Assembly: GCF_000758705.1 (NCBI RefSeq)
Contig: NZ_CP009287.1
Coordinates: 5,952,001-6,016,000 of the forward strand
DNA length: 64,000 bases
Direction: 5' to 3'
From: Paenibacillus graminis
GTDB taxonomy: Bacteria; Bacillota; Bacilli; Paenibacillales; Paenibacillaceae
Part shown: positions 7,866-17,298 of the stretch, in pieces
Position numbering within the stretch: position 1 is the stretch's first letter
How the letters are laid out: every line of letters begins with the position of its first letter
Translations under genes and position numbers: made by a program
The notes under the pieces: model-generated
Told to the model about the DNA's origin: nothing
The model's database searches: none
The model's input: the letters and a program-made list of their open reading frames with translations, nothing else

Positions 7866-9494
7866 TTATTGCTCGGAACGGATACGTTCAGGCTGCAGCT
7901 TCATGAGCGGACCCAGCAGCTTCTGCAGCGGACGTGGATAACCGGCGATTTCCTGGCGGCTCAGCACCCCCAGAACAATCAGCAGCACGAGATAGACGAT
8001 AACTACTGCTGCCCCTACAACGAGGCAAGTGATCAGGAATGCCAGGCGGTCAGGCATCATACGGGTAAGAAGCTGTCCGGCCTCGTTCAATCCGTAGCCG
8101 ATCCCTCCGGCGGCCAATACGGCAACAGCGAAGCCGCCCCAGCGTTTGCCGAGGATCTCGAAGGGAACGACAGTTTTGAGCATTCTCAAGTTAAGCAGTG
8201 TAATCACAATGAAGCACAGCGCCGTGGCCGCAATAATGCCGTAAATTCCGAACAAGCGGCTTAGCAGGAAGTTGGAGCCGAATTTGACCAGCAGACCCGC
8301 CAGCACATAATACATGGATATCCGCGCTTTGCCCATCCCGAGCAGAATGGAGTTGGTCGTCATCATCGTAATCTGGAAAATCGTCCCGAGGGTCAGCATG
8401 GCTACAATGCCGCTGCCATCCAGGCTGCTGAACAGCAGGCCGTTTACGGAATATGCCGCTACTACGAGCGATAGAACAATAGGTGTTCCCGTCAAAATCG
8501 AAATCCGCAGCGCCAGTGTAATCTGCCGCTTCAGGTGCGCCTCTTCGCGTCTTGCATAAGCAGCCGATATAATCGGAATCAGCGAGGTGCTGAGTGCGAT
8601 GGACAACACTGGCGGAATTCCGGCTACACTCTGCGCCCGGCTGCCAAAGATCCCCAAGGCCTGAGTAGCGGCTTCCCGCCCGATTTGCCCGCTGAGCAGC
8701 GGAACGATGAATGAGGTATCGATGAAATTCACGACTGGAACCGTAACGGATGAGAGCACAATCGGTATGGAGAGCTTAAAGATATCCTTGTAGATCTTCA
8801 GCAGCGGAATCCGCGCTTGACTGGATTCGTACAGAGCTTTCTGCTCCTCGCTGCGGCGGAGCTTCACCGCATAATACAGCATCACACCAAAAGCCCCAAT
8901 GCTGCCAAGCACGCTCCCGAAGGAGGCGCCGGCAGCCATCCAGGTATTGCTGTAGCCCTGGCGCAGCAGAATAAAGGCAAGCAGGATCGCCGTGGATACC
9001 CGGGCAATCTGCTCAATAATCTGTGAGATGCCGCCAGCCATCATATTATTGCGTCCCTGGAAATAACCGCGCATCATGGCGATCATCGGAAAGAGCAGCA
9101 GCGCCGGGGCAATCGCCCGGATCGCCAGCGTGCTCTCAGGCACCTTGCTGTACTCTGCATAGTAGGGAGCCGCTATGTACAAGATTGTACTCATCAGCAC
9201 ACCAACCACCGCAGCAAAAATAAGCGCCGCGCGGTATACCTGCTGCGCCTCATGCGGCCGGTTCAGTGCATAACGCTCAGACACCATCTTGCTGAGCGTA
9301 CTCGGAATACCTGCTGTAGCCAGCGGCAGCAGCATCAAATACACGTTGTTCGCCTGTGTAAATGATGCATTGCCGATGTCATTGAACAAATGCTCCAGCG
9401 GCACCCGCTGGGCAAGACCAAGCACGCGGGCCACGAGCGCCGCCGCGGCCAGAATAAGCGTGCCTTTGACAAAAGACTCTTTCTTGGTGGACAA
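7866..9494 (-). CDS. murJ: Lipid II flippase MurJ / YtgP-like polysaccharide exporter
   Basis: A 542-residue polytopic membrane protein of the MOP superfamily (MVF/SpoVB branch) with about 14 helices. The N-terminus KGTLILAAAALVARVLGL and the motif MMRGYFQGRNNM are typical of YtgP, now known as Bacillus MurJ, whose length (about 544) it matches. The expected role is flipping lipid II across the membrane for peptidoglycan synthesis. SpoVB and YkvU are close paralogs and cannot be fully excluded. TTG at 9494 is the likely start with a GAAGG site. Confidence 0.85.
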   Translation of the reverse strand: MSTKKESFVKGTLILAAAALVARVLGLAQRVPLEHLFNDIGNASFTQANNVYLMLLPLATAGIPSTLSKMVSERYALNRPHEAQQVYRAALIFAAVVGVLMSTILYIAAPYYAEYSKVPESTLAIRAIAPALLLFPMIAMMRGYFQGRNNMMAGGISQIIEQIARVSTAILLAFILLRQGYSNTWMAAGASFGSVLGSIGAFGVMLYYAVKLRRSEEQKALYESSQARIPLLKIYKDIFKLSIPIVLSSVTVPVVNFIDTSFIVPLLSGQIGREAATQALGIFGSRAQSVAGIPPVLSIALSTSLIPIISAAYARREEAHLKRQITLALRISILTGTPIVLSLVVAAYSVNGLLFSSLDGSGIVAMLTLGTIFQITMMTTNSILLGMGKARISMYYVLAGLLVKFGSNFLLSRLFGIYGIIAATALCFIVITLLNLRMLKTVVPFEILGKRWGGFAVAVLAAGGIGYGLNEAGQLLTRMMPDRLAFLITCLVVGAAVVIVYLVLLIVLGVLSRQEIAGYPRPLQKLLGPLMKLQPERIRSEQ

Positions 9495-9520
9495 ACTGTT
9501 TCGCCTTCTTCGCTGTTAAA

Positions 9521-10006
9521 TTAATACCGCCCAATCCAGATAAAGAAGAGGACGACCATGGCAATTTGCAGCACGACCTTGACGACCGTGCTGCTGAATA
9601 AGCCAAGCAATGAGCCAAAGCTTACCTTCAAGGCTTTGCCGGGCTTGGAGCCGGCGATCAGCTCACCGGCAAATGCGCCAACAAACGGGCCGATAAGCAG
9701 GCCAAACGCCGGGATAAGGAACGGGCCCAGAATCAGGCCAATCGTGCTGCCGATTACCGAAGCGCGGGAGCCGCCGAACTTCTTGACGCCCCAGGCCCCG
9801 ACCACATAATCCGCCACAAACAGCACAACCACGATCAGCGTCTGGGTGATCCAGAATCCCGCACCAAACGGATCAAAGGAAAAGAACCAGCCGTAAACGA
9901 AAAAAGCCAGATAAATCGCCAGTGCGCCCGGCAGTATGGGATACACTGCTCCGGCAAGCCCCACGGCGAACAAAGCAATAATCAGAACCCACCCCAGAAT
10001 CGCCAA
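9521..10006 (-). CDS. DUF456 family membrane protein
   Basis: A protein of about 161 residues with four to five hydrophobic segments, glycine-rich and including GPFVGAFAGELIAG, typical of DUF456 (YqgC-like) proteins of unknown function. TTG at 10006 is preferred because GGGAG is nine bases upstream; a TTG at 10015 abuts that site. It sits 26 bases upstream of the MurJ-like gene on the same strand, so co-transcription is likely. Confidence 0.85.
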   Translation of the reverse strand: MAILGWVLIIALFAVGLAGAVYPILPGALAIYLAFFVYGWFFSFDPFGAGFWITQTLIVVVLFVADYVVGAWGVKKFGGSRASVIGSTIGLILGPFLIPAFGLLIGPFVGAFAGELIAGSKPGKALKVSFGSLLGLFSSTVVKVVLQIAMVVLFFIWIGRY

Positions 10007-10090
10007 TTCCTTCAACTCCCAAAGTTTGATAGCATAGACTTCTAAGGACTACTCTGCAAAACTTGCTTCGAAAGTATACGCAAAACTCTA

Positions 10091-10867
10091 TTATTTCTCG
10101 GATGCTCTTCCGGCCCGGGCTTCGACTTCGGCCAGAATATACTTTTGGATGACTTCCGCAATGCCGTCGTTATTGTTCGTGGCAACAACGGCGTCCGCTT
10201 CCTGCTTCACAACCTCCTGGGCGTTGCCCATGGCTACACCGAAGCCGGATTGCTGAATCGCGGCCAGATCGTTCAGACTGTCCCCTACGGCGACAACCTG
10301 GGACATCTCTAAGCCGAGCAGCTTGCAGACCTCCCGGATACCTGAAGCCTTGTTAATACCCAGCGGATTAATCTCCAGATTAGATGGTGAGGAATTTGTA
10401 ATTTCGAGTCCGCCCAGATCCTGAAGCTGCATCAGCAGCTTATGGCGGATATCAGGGTCCTCCGTGGAATACCCGAATTTGAGCCACTCCCGGCCTTCAA
10501 TATCGCCATCCCAGTTTTCGCGGTTGTAGACTCCGTCCACTGAACATGCCCAGAACCAAGTCCCGTATTCTTCAGCGATTTCATGCATTTTCTTGACCAG
10601 CGCAACATCCATCAGGGAGCGGCGGTACAGTTCATCCGGTGTACGCCACACTTCACTGCCGTTGACCATAATCATCGGAGTATCAAGCCCCAGCTGCTCA
10701 ACATAGGGCATTGCACCACGGGAGGTGCGTCCGGTGGACAGGCAGACATGTACGCCTGCATCCATTGCTTTTTTAATCCATTCCACCGTTTTGGGGGTAA
10801 TCTGTTGTTCATCATTTAGCAGGGTTCCATCCATATCCAATGCTAGCAGGCGGTATTTGGCAATCAT
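10091..10867 (-). CDS. Cof-type HAD-IIB phosphatase
   Basis: A 258-residue haloacid-dehalogenase hydrolase. The nucleophile motif LDMDGTLLND (Asp first) is at residues 9-18, motif II Thr/Ser in CLSTGR, the type IIB cap in the middle, and motif IV VGDSLNDLAAI near the C-terminus. Such enzymes dephosphorylate sugar phosphates or cofactors; the substrate cannot be told. ATG at 10867 has GGAGGGG eight bases upstream and is preferred over an in-frame ATG five codons earlier. Confidence 0.92.
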   Translation of the reverse strand: MIAKYRLLALDMDGTLLNDEQQITPKTVEWIKKAMDAGVHVCLSTGRTSRGAMPYVEQLGLDTPMIMVNGSEVWRTPDELYRRSLMDVALVKKMHEIAEEYGTWFWACSVDGVYNRENWDGDIEGREWLKFGYSTEDPDIRHKLLMQLQDLGGLEITNSSPSNLEINPLGINKASGIREVCKLLGLEMSQVVAVGDSLNDLAAIQQSGFGVAMGNAQEVVKQEADAVVATNNNDGIAEVIQKYILAEVEARAGRASEK

Positions 10868-10966
10868 TTGCCACCCCTCCATTCTTGTTGGCTCTCTCTC
10901 AGCAAGAGTAGCTGTGTATTTGTGTTATCGATTTCTCCGGCTTTTTCCGTCTTCTCGGTTATGATA

Positions 10967-13069
10967 TCAGTTGTTTGTTGCGGCTGTATTTTGGGAACCC
11001 GCCCCATCGGCAGCACCCTCTTTGGTATCATCTTTCTTCAAGCTTTTTTTAGGCACGCCATCCAGGCCGTACTCCCAATCGTAAGCGTCAAAAATCTTCC
11101 GGGCAACCGGCGCGGCACTGCTGGAGCCAAATCCCCCTTCAGGGATAACCACGGCTACAGCCAGCTTCGGATTCTCACGCGGGGCAAAGGCAATGAAGAC
11201 CCCGTTATCGCGCAGGTCGCCTTTGGCCGATTGCTGTGATGTCCCTGTCTTGCGGGCAAAATCATACGGAAAATCCGAAAATGCAGTTACATCACTGCTC
11301 ATACCTTTTTTGATTTCCCTCCAGAAGGACGGGTCAAAGTTCGTGACTTCATCAATAACCTCACGTCCAAATGTCTTAACAACCTTACCGTCGGAATCTG
11401 TGATTTTGCTGACCAGCTGCGGTTTGATCCGTACACCTTCATTGGCAAGGGTGGAGGCATACTGCGCAAGCTGCAGCGTAGTATAGCTTCCCTGCTGTCC
11501 GAACGATGCATAGACCAGCGCCGCCTGGGCACTCCCGGCTGCTTTTGTATTCGTATAGTTGATTTGTCCCAGGAACTCTCTCGGAAGTCCGCTTTGCGTT
11601 GACACGCCGAGGCCAAATTCCTTCATATATTTATCCCAGACTCCAATACCTTTGTCTCCATATTTCTCGTACAGCCTCTTGCCGACCATATCCACCATGA
11701 AGACGTTGGATGATTTCTCAATCGCCCTGGAGGGGTCCATGGAACCGTACACGTGCCCGGAGGCATTGCGGACTGAGGATTTATCATTTTTCCCGAAATA
11801 GGCGATCCCCTTGTCCGTGTAAGTATAGGAAGTGGAGAAGAATCCTTCTTTCAGTCCGATAAGCACACTCAAAGGTTTGATGGTTGAACCCAATAACAGC
11901 ACCGATTGAAGTCCATGGCCCGACACCCCGGAGGATATCGGATTGATGGTTCCGTTCTGGTAGTTACTCATAATGCTCTTCCAGACATCGGTAGGCAGTG
12001 AGCCTTTCGTCCAGACATTTGTATCATAGTCAGGCATGCTGGCCATAGCGACGACATTCCCTGTGTCAACTTCCATCGCTACAGCGTAACCCGTTACGGC
12101 ATCAGGATGTGTTTTCCCCTGCACCGAATGCGAATGCAGCCAGCTGATCTGTTCTGTAATAGCCTGTTCTGTCTTAAGCTGGATGTTTTTATTGATGGTC
12201 ATCCAGATATCATTCCCCTTTACAGGAGGAACCACATCCTCGACTTTTTCGGCCATATTCTGCGGATTAACGGAGATCACCTGATAGCCGTTTTTGCCGC
12301 GGAGTTCACGCTGATACTGCAGCTCCAGACCGTCGAAGCCGACAAACTCATCATCCTTGTAGGTCAATCCAGGGTCATTATCGATATTTTTCATTGCATT
12401 TTGAATGTTTTTGTAAATATCCAGACTGCCTGAGGACTTGAAAGGCTTGATATAACCTACAGTCTGCACCGCGACCGTATCCTTATTATAATGGCGGTTG
12501 CTCTCCTCGACGACTTCAAGGCCCGGATACTCCTCTTTATGCTCCATGAAATAAGCCACTTCCTTGGGGGTGAGGCCAGCTTTGATCCGCCGGGCCATAA
12601 AGCCGGAATATTTCCTGAAATTGAGGTCGAGGGAAACGACTACATCATTGGATGTAAGCTTTTCACCATTCGGATCACCATATTTATTGAAATTTTCCAC
12701 CAGCTTGTTGGCAAGTGTGTAGGCGTTTGCCCTGGAAACTGATGAAAGTGACCCATCCTTTTCTTTTTTGGTATAGTCGCTTGTCAATGTGATATAGAGG
12801 GATTGCACAGAGCTGGAATAAGCGATTTCCTCGCCTCCGGCGGCGCGGATTGATCCCCGTATGGCTGCAAGCGGCACATTTTTGGTATCACGGCTGGTCT
12901 CTACCTCTTTTAAGTTAGGACCTTCCACAAACTGAACAACGGCAAGACGGATAATGATAACGCAGAAAATAATAAACGTGCTGAAGAAAAACACGTTGAG
13001 GCGCAGACCAAGCGAGCTCTTGCTGTCCTTCCCGTCCTGGGGAGAGGCCTGCTTACGGAAAACACTCAC
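10967..13069 (-). CDS. Class B penicillin-binding protein (PBP2-like), copy 1
   Basis: A 700-residue membrane-anchored peptidoglycan transpeptidase. One N-terminal helix (about residues 25-47) is followed by the dimerisation domain and a transpeptidase domain with STIK (Ser395 nucleophile), SSN (453-455) and KTG (607-609). It starts with GTG behind GAGGAGTG. It follows a close paralog 36 bases upstream and is colinear with it over the whole length, so this is a tandem duplication. The last 25 residues are a low-complexity Lys/Asp/Ala/Asn tail not shared with copy 2. Confidence 0.95.
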   Translation of the reverse strand: MSVFRKQASPQDGKDSKSSLGLRLNVFFFSTFIIFCVIIIRLAVVQFVEGPNLKEVETSRDTKNVPLAAIRGSIRAAGGEEIAYSSSVQSLYITLTSDYTKKEKDGSLSSVSRANAYTLANKLVENFNKYGDPNGEKLTSNDVVVSLDLNFRKYSGFMARRIKAGLTPKEVAYFMEHKEEYPGLEVVEESNRHYNKDTVAVQTVGYIKPFKSSGSLDIYKNIQNAMKNIDNDPGLTYKDDEFVGFDGLELQYQRELRGKNGYQVISVNPQNMAEKVEDVVPPVKGNDIWMTINKNIQLKTEQAITEQISWLHSHSVQGKTHPDAVTGYAVAMEVDTGNVVAMASMPDYDTNVWTKGSLPTDVWKSIMSNYQNGTINPISSGVSGHGLQSVLLLGSTIKPLSVLIGLKEGFFSTSYTYTDKGIAYFGKNDKSSVRNASGHVYGSMDPSRAIEKSSNVFMVDMVGKRLYEKYGDKGIGVWDKYMKEFGLGVSTQSGLPREFLGQINYTNTKAAGSAQAALVYASFGQQGSYTTLQLAQYASTLANEGVRIKPQLVSKITDSDGKVVKTFGREVIDEVTNFDPSFWREIKKGMSSDVTAFSDFPYDFARKTGTSQQSAKGDLRDNGVFIAFAPRENPKLAVAVVIPEGGFGSSSAAPVARKIFDAYDWEYGLDGVPKKSLKKDDTKEGAADGAGSQNTAATNN

Positions 13070-13104
13070 AGTTTTTCACTCCTCTACATCTTAAAATAAA
13101 CCTT

Positions 13105-15177
13105 TTATTCCAGTGTTGACTCCGCAGCAGGGGATACGTTCTTGCGGGGTACTCCGGTCAGCCCGTATTCCCAGTCATAGACGTCAAAAATTTTGCGGGC
13201 TACCGGGGCGGCACTGTTCGATCCAAAACCGCCCTCCGGAATCACTACAGCTACAGCCAGCTTGGGATGCTCACGCGGAGCGAAAGCGATAAACACACCG
13301 TTGTCACGCGTCACTCCGTACGCATCCATTTCCGAAGTGCCGGTCTTGCGGGCAAAATCATAAGGGAACCCGTCAAATGCCTTGACGGAAGTGTTCATCC
13401 CTTTTTTGATCTCCTTCCAATAGGAAGGATCGAACGAAATTGTGCTTAGCACCTCACGGTGAAACGCTTTGACGGTCTTGCCTTCCGCATCGGTAATTCT
13501 GCTGACCAGCTGCGGCTTGATCCGCTCCCCCTCATTGGCGAGAGTTGCTGTGTACTGGGCCAGCTGCAGCGCTGTATATTTGCCTTTTTGGCCGAAGGAG
13601 GCGTAGACCATGGCTGCCTGGGTGCTGCCGGCCGCCTGGGTATCCTTATAATCACCCAGTCCGGCACTTTCATTAGGCAGGCCGCTTTGAGTGGATACGC
13701 CCAGCCCAAAAGCCTTCAAATATTGATCCCAAACCTCCGGTGCCTTGCTCTTATATTTCTTGTACAGGGGATCACCGACCATATCGACCATGAACGCGTT
13801 GGATGATTCCTGAATTGCCTTAGCCGGACCCAGCGGTCCCAGCACATGGCCAGAGGAATTTTTTACTGAAGCCTTGTCGTCTTTGCCGAAATAAGCGATC
13901 CCTGTATCGTTATAAGTATCGCCGGTAGAGAACAAGCCTTCATTTAATCCAATCAACACACTTAACGGTTTGACCGTGGACCCCAAATAAATCACTGACT
14001 TCAAGCCATTCCCGGAAACTCCGGAGGTAGTATCTTTGATTGTTCCATTTAAGTAGTTGTTTTCGATTGTAGCAAACAGCTCTGGCTCTACCCTATCCGC
14101 TGTCCAGATATTGGTGTCATAATCAGGCATACTGGCCATAGCCACCACGTTTCCAGTATCCACTTCCATGGCAACAGCGTAGCCGGTCAGGGCATCGGGG
14201 TGAAGCTTTCCCAACACCGGATGGGTGTGCAGCCAGCGGATCTGATCCATAATCGCCTGCTCGGTCTTCATCTGTATGTTCTTGTTGATCGTCATCCAGA
14301 TGTCGTTCCCCTTGACCGGAGGTACTGATTCAATGATTTCTTCGGCCATATTCTGCGGATTTATGGAAAGGGTCTGGTAGCCGTTTTTCCCGCGCAGCTC
14401 CCGCTGGTATTGCTGTTCGAGGCCATAAGCACCTACATATTCATCCTCTTTATACGCTAAGCCGGGATCGGCATTATTTTTTTTCATTGCCCTGCGGATA
14501 TTCTTATAAAGGTCTAAACTGTCTAAGGATTTAAAAGGCCGGATATAACCCACCGTCTGCACAGCCACCGTGTCCTTGTCATAATGGCGTGCAGCCTCTT
14601 CCACAATCGAAAGGCCGGGATACTGCTCTTTATGCTCCAGAAAATAAGCCACTTCCTTAGGCGTAAGTCCTGCCTTGATTTTGCGTGGATAGTAGCCCAG
14701 CGTTTTTTTGAAATGGAGATCAAGCAGTGCTGTTATTTCCTCTGCTGTCAGCTTTTTGCCGGACGGATCGCCATATTGCTTGAAGACAGACTCCAGCCTT
14801 GCTGCCAGGGAAGCGGTGTTCGCTTTGGCCTTGCCGGTAAATTCGTACTCATTGGTTGCCTTATTTCTATAGGTCTCGGTATAGTCCTTAGTTAACGTGA
14901 TGTACAGGGATTGGACAGAAGTGTTGTACGCGATGTTCTCCCCGCCGGCAGCATAAATCATCCCCCGGACCGCGGAGAGCGGGACCGTCTTCGTCTCCTG
15001 ATTCTCTTCAATTTCTGTCAAAGCCTCAGCTTCGACGAACTGCAGTGACGCAAGACGGACAATAATGACACAAAAAATAAAAAAAGTGCCGAAGAAAAAC
15101 AAATTGATGCGCAGACTGGATGTGCTTCGGCCATGACCTGAATCCGGGCTTCCGCCCGGGAAACCAAACCACTTCAC
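13105..15177 (-). CDS. Class B penicillin-binding protein (PBP2-like), copy 2
   Basis: A 690-residue paralog of the next gene. The order is the same: N-terminal anchor, dimerisation domain, and transpeptidase motifs STVK, SSN and KTG. Long blocks such as the one around MEVDTGNVVAMASMPDYDTN are identical or nearly so in the two proteins, whereas the region at about 100-170 and the C-termini differ. It starts with GTG behind AAGGAG. In Bacillus PbpA and PbpH are redundant elongation PBPs encoded apart; here two copies lie in tandem. A vegetative/sporulation division of labour is possible but not shown. Confidence 0.95.
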   Translation of the reverse strand: MKWFGFPGGSPDSGHGRSTSSLRINLFFFGTFFIFCVIIVRLASLQFVEAEALTEIEENQETKTVPLSAVRGMIYAAGGENIAYNTSVQSLYITLTKDYTETYRNKATNEYEFTGKAKANTASLAARLESVFKQYGDPSGKKLTAEEITALLDLHFKKTLGYYPRKIKAGLTPKEVAYFLEHKEQYPGLSIVEEAARHYDKDTVAVQTVGYIRPFKSLDSLDLYKNIRRAMKKNNADPGLAYKEDEYVGAYGLEQQYQRELRGKNGYQTLSINPQNMAEEIIESVPPVKGNDIWMTINKNIQMKTEQAIMDQIRWLHTHPVLGKLHPDALTGYAVAMEVDTGNVVAMASMPDYDTNIWTADRVEPELFATIENNYLNGTIKDTTSGVSGNGLKSVIYLGSTVKPLSVLIGLNEGLFSTGDTYNDTGIAYFGKDDKASVKNSSGHVLGPLGPAKAIQESSNAFMVDMVGDPLYKKYKSKAPEVWDQYLKAFGLGVSTQSGLPNESAGLGDYKDTQAAGSTQAAMVYASFGQKGKYTALQLAQYTATLANEGERIKPQLVSRITDAEGKTVKAFHREVLSTISFDPSYWKEIKKGMNTSVKAFDGFPYDFARKTGTSEMDAYGVTRDNGVFIAFAPREHPKLAVAVVIPEGGFGSNSAAPVARKIFDVYDWEYGLTGVPRKNVSPAAESTLE

Positions 15178-15289
15178 GGCGAATTCTCTCCTTAGCTAAA
15201 GCAAATATTGCCTGGTCGGAACGTATTCTTCAAGGCTGCTGAGCGTGCCCTGTTATTGTACCATATATCCGGAGGCCGGCGCTTCCTTC

Positions 15290-16435
15290 TCAGAGCACAT
15301 CTTCTTTTATATGGGTTTTCTCAAAATCTTTGCTGTCAAACCAATCCCCGCTGCTGGCCCATGTCGAATCCAGCGGTATCCAGGCCTGTCTGTCCGGGAG
15401 GTACACCTCATTCCAGGCATGAGGCCCATGCCCGCCTTGGCCATCGTAGCCCTGGCCCGTCACTACGCGCACCTGAAGTCCCTGCGAACGGGCCATCACG
15501 GCATAGAGGCGGGCATAATCTATACATACGCCAAGCCGGGTATCGAAGGTATCCTGGGGCGTCTGCTCATGCCAGATCCGGTTCTGCTCATAGTTCTCTG
15601 CTTTGCCGTAATCATAGGCAATCCGCGAGCCTATCCAGTCGTACAGCCGTTTGGCTTTGTCCTCTTCCCCTTTGGCTTGTCCCGCGATATCGGCAGCGGC
15701 CCCCACAATATCGGGCGAAATCTCATGATCAATCACTTCATATTTCCGCCGCAAAATATCGTTCATCTCATCAGCCACCGCTTGGGTTAGTACCGGCAGC
15801 TTGCTGCGCACATCCTCACCGGCAAGCGGCTCGAACACTGCAGCCGCGCTCTGGCTGTAGATGGGAGAGGACTCCACATACCGGCTGAAGCCGCTGTCCG
15901 GGTTCAGTCCGACGCCAATGTACAGGGCAAGAACCAGAACAAGCCCGCGCACAAGTCCAATCACACCGCCGATGAGCGCACCGCTGAGACGGCTGGCCGG
16001 CGTCAGCTTCCGGTCCGTTGCCCTGGCCCGAAAGCGTGGCAGCCGGAACGGCAGGAGCATGAACAACAGTCCGAGCAGAAGCCGGATCAGGCTGTAAGAG
16101 ATCAACAGCAGCAGCAGAAAACGCACAAAGGGCGATCCCGCTAAAAAGGAGACGGCAGTGTAATACAATTGCTGCCAGCCGCTGAGCGTAGTGTCCGGCA
16201 TTACAATTTCTGTAGCCCAGGCTCCTGCAATGGGCGACAGATACATCGCCGCTGGAATGGCCATGGCGAGCGCCAGAATGGTAAGCACCCCGTTCCCGAG
16301 CATCCCGAATAATCCCCCTGCCGCTCTTGTGAAGCCTCTGCTCCAGCCCTGAAGCAGCGAGAAAAGGACAACCACCACCAGCAGGATGGAGATGATATTG
16401 GCATTACTGAGGCTGTCTAACCATCCATTAAGCAT
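15290..16435 (-). CDS. CvpA-like membrane domain fused to transglutaminase-like domain
   Basis: A 381-residue protein starting at ATG 16435, which has AAAGGGGG upstream. The first ~185 residues hold about five membrane helices arranged like CvpA. A ~100-residue extracytoplasmic linker leads to a transglutaminase core with the Cys-His-Asp triad visible: GVCIDYA (Cys304), GPHAWNEV (His339) and PLDSTW (Asp356). This predicts a membrane-tethered cysteine protease or transamidase acting at the cell surface. The substrate is unknown; position after two PBPs suggests an envelope role (inference). Confidence 0.85.
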   Translation of the reverse strand: MLNGWLDSLSNANIISILLVVVVLFSLLQGWSRGFTRAAGGLFGMLGNGVLTILALAMAIPAAMYLSPIAGAWATEIVMPDTTLSGWQQLYYTAVSFLAGSPFVRFLLLLLISYSLIRLLLGLLFMLLPFRLPRFRARATDRKLTPASRLSGALIGGVIGLVRGLVLVLALYIGVGLNPDSGFSRYVESSPIYSQSAAAVFEPLAGEDVRSKLPVLTQAVADEMNDILRRKYEVIDHEISPDIVGAAADIAGQAKGEEDKAKRLYDWIGSRIAYDYGKAENYEQNRIWHEQTPQDTFDTRLGVCIDYARLYAVMARSQGLQVRVVTGQGYDGQGGHGPHAWNEVYLPDRQAWIPLDSTWASSGDWFDSKDFEKTHIKEDVL

Positions 16436-16495
16436 GTTTGTCCCCCTTTCCTGTGTTTGAAGATTCAAATGGGCTGCATATATCCGCACCGGGAG

Positions 16496-16933
16496 CTACT
16501 GATTTTTCCGGGCTTCGTCTATAAAAGTTTTGGTCGTGTCCGTAATGCTCCATTTCCCGAGGCTCACCCCGCGGAAAGTCACTTCAACCTTGTCCTCTCC
16601 AGCCGCACCCTTCACCTCAAGATTAGGTGTTGTAATCGTAAAGGAGCCGTCTCCCCCGGAGGTGTATGTGGCTTCCTTAGCTTCCTTCAGCATGACTTCC
16701 TGCGCTTCCTTCTTCAGCGTACTTACCGTTCCGTCCGCTACCTTATTCACAGCGTTGCCAATTTGATCAATCGTAACCCCGCTGTAGATGAACAAGCCCA
16801 CAACAATAACAATGACAATCGCCCATTTCAGCACCGTCTTAACCAGGTTAATTACCGCAAACAGCAGGACAAGCGCAATAACGATAACCAGCCAATTCTC
16901 TCTAATAAATTGTGACCACACTGCCGGATCCAT
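16496..16933 (-). CDS. Small membrane protein of unknown function
   Basis: About 145 residues from ATG 16933, with AGGGGTG about 11 bases upstream. Two adjacent hydrophobic helices (about residues 12-53) form a hairpin, followed by a lysine/glutamate-rich segment and a soluble C-terminal domain that looks beta-rich. I do not recognise the family. It is 60 bases upstream of the CvpA-transglutaminase gene on the same strand and is probably its operon partner. Confidence 0.72.
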   Translation of the reverse strand: MDPAVWSQFIRENWLVIVIALVLLFAVINLVKTVLKWAIVIVIVVGLFIYSGVTIDQIGNAVNKVADGTVSTLKKEAQEVMLKEAKEATYTSGGDGSFTITTPNLEVKGAAGEDKVEVTFRGVSLGKWSITDTTKTFIDEARKNQ

Positions 16934-17298
16934 CAATTTCACAACACCCCTATCGCCAATTTTCGTCACTACAGGGCGCATGTCCCCGGGACATTTTATG
17001 ATTAATAATTATTATACATGAATGGCCTTTATAATTCATGGCCCGAGTGTCCTCCTGCAAGCCCCACCCAATAAAATGGTATAAGCCTGCCTGACCCCAC
17101 GTAAAGTACAAGTAGGTCATTATCGGGAGCAACGGATAAAAAGAGCCGGGTTAACCTTCATTTTCATATGCGGCAGCCGGTTCAGCGAGATCCGAAGAAT
17201 TGTTTATGACATGAACCTTTAATTGCTTTACTTGTGTAAAAAAAGTGCCTGTGTGCGCCTTACCGGTGCAATCCCAGGCCCCTGTGGAGGTGTTTTCC
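16934..17298. other. Gene-poor spacer between divergent genes
   Basis: Between the small membrane protein (minus) and the MFS gene (plus) there are 365 bases without a convincing gene. The only clear structure is the palindrome ATGTCCCCGGGACAT at 16980-16994, 47 bases before the minus-strand start, a possible operator. Confidence 0.4.

Noticed and set aside
15208..15888. Plus-strand open frames opposite the transglutaminase gene
   Set aside because: Arg/Pro/His-rich shadow; the minus strand carries an intact catalytic triad and membrane helices.
16950..17298. A structured RNA (for example 6S RNA) in the spacer before the MFS gene
   Set aside because: No convincing long stem or known signature could be traced; only a 15-bp palindrome is clear.
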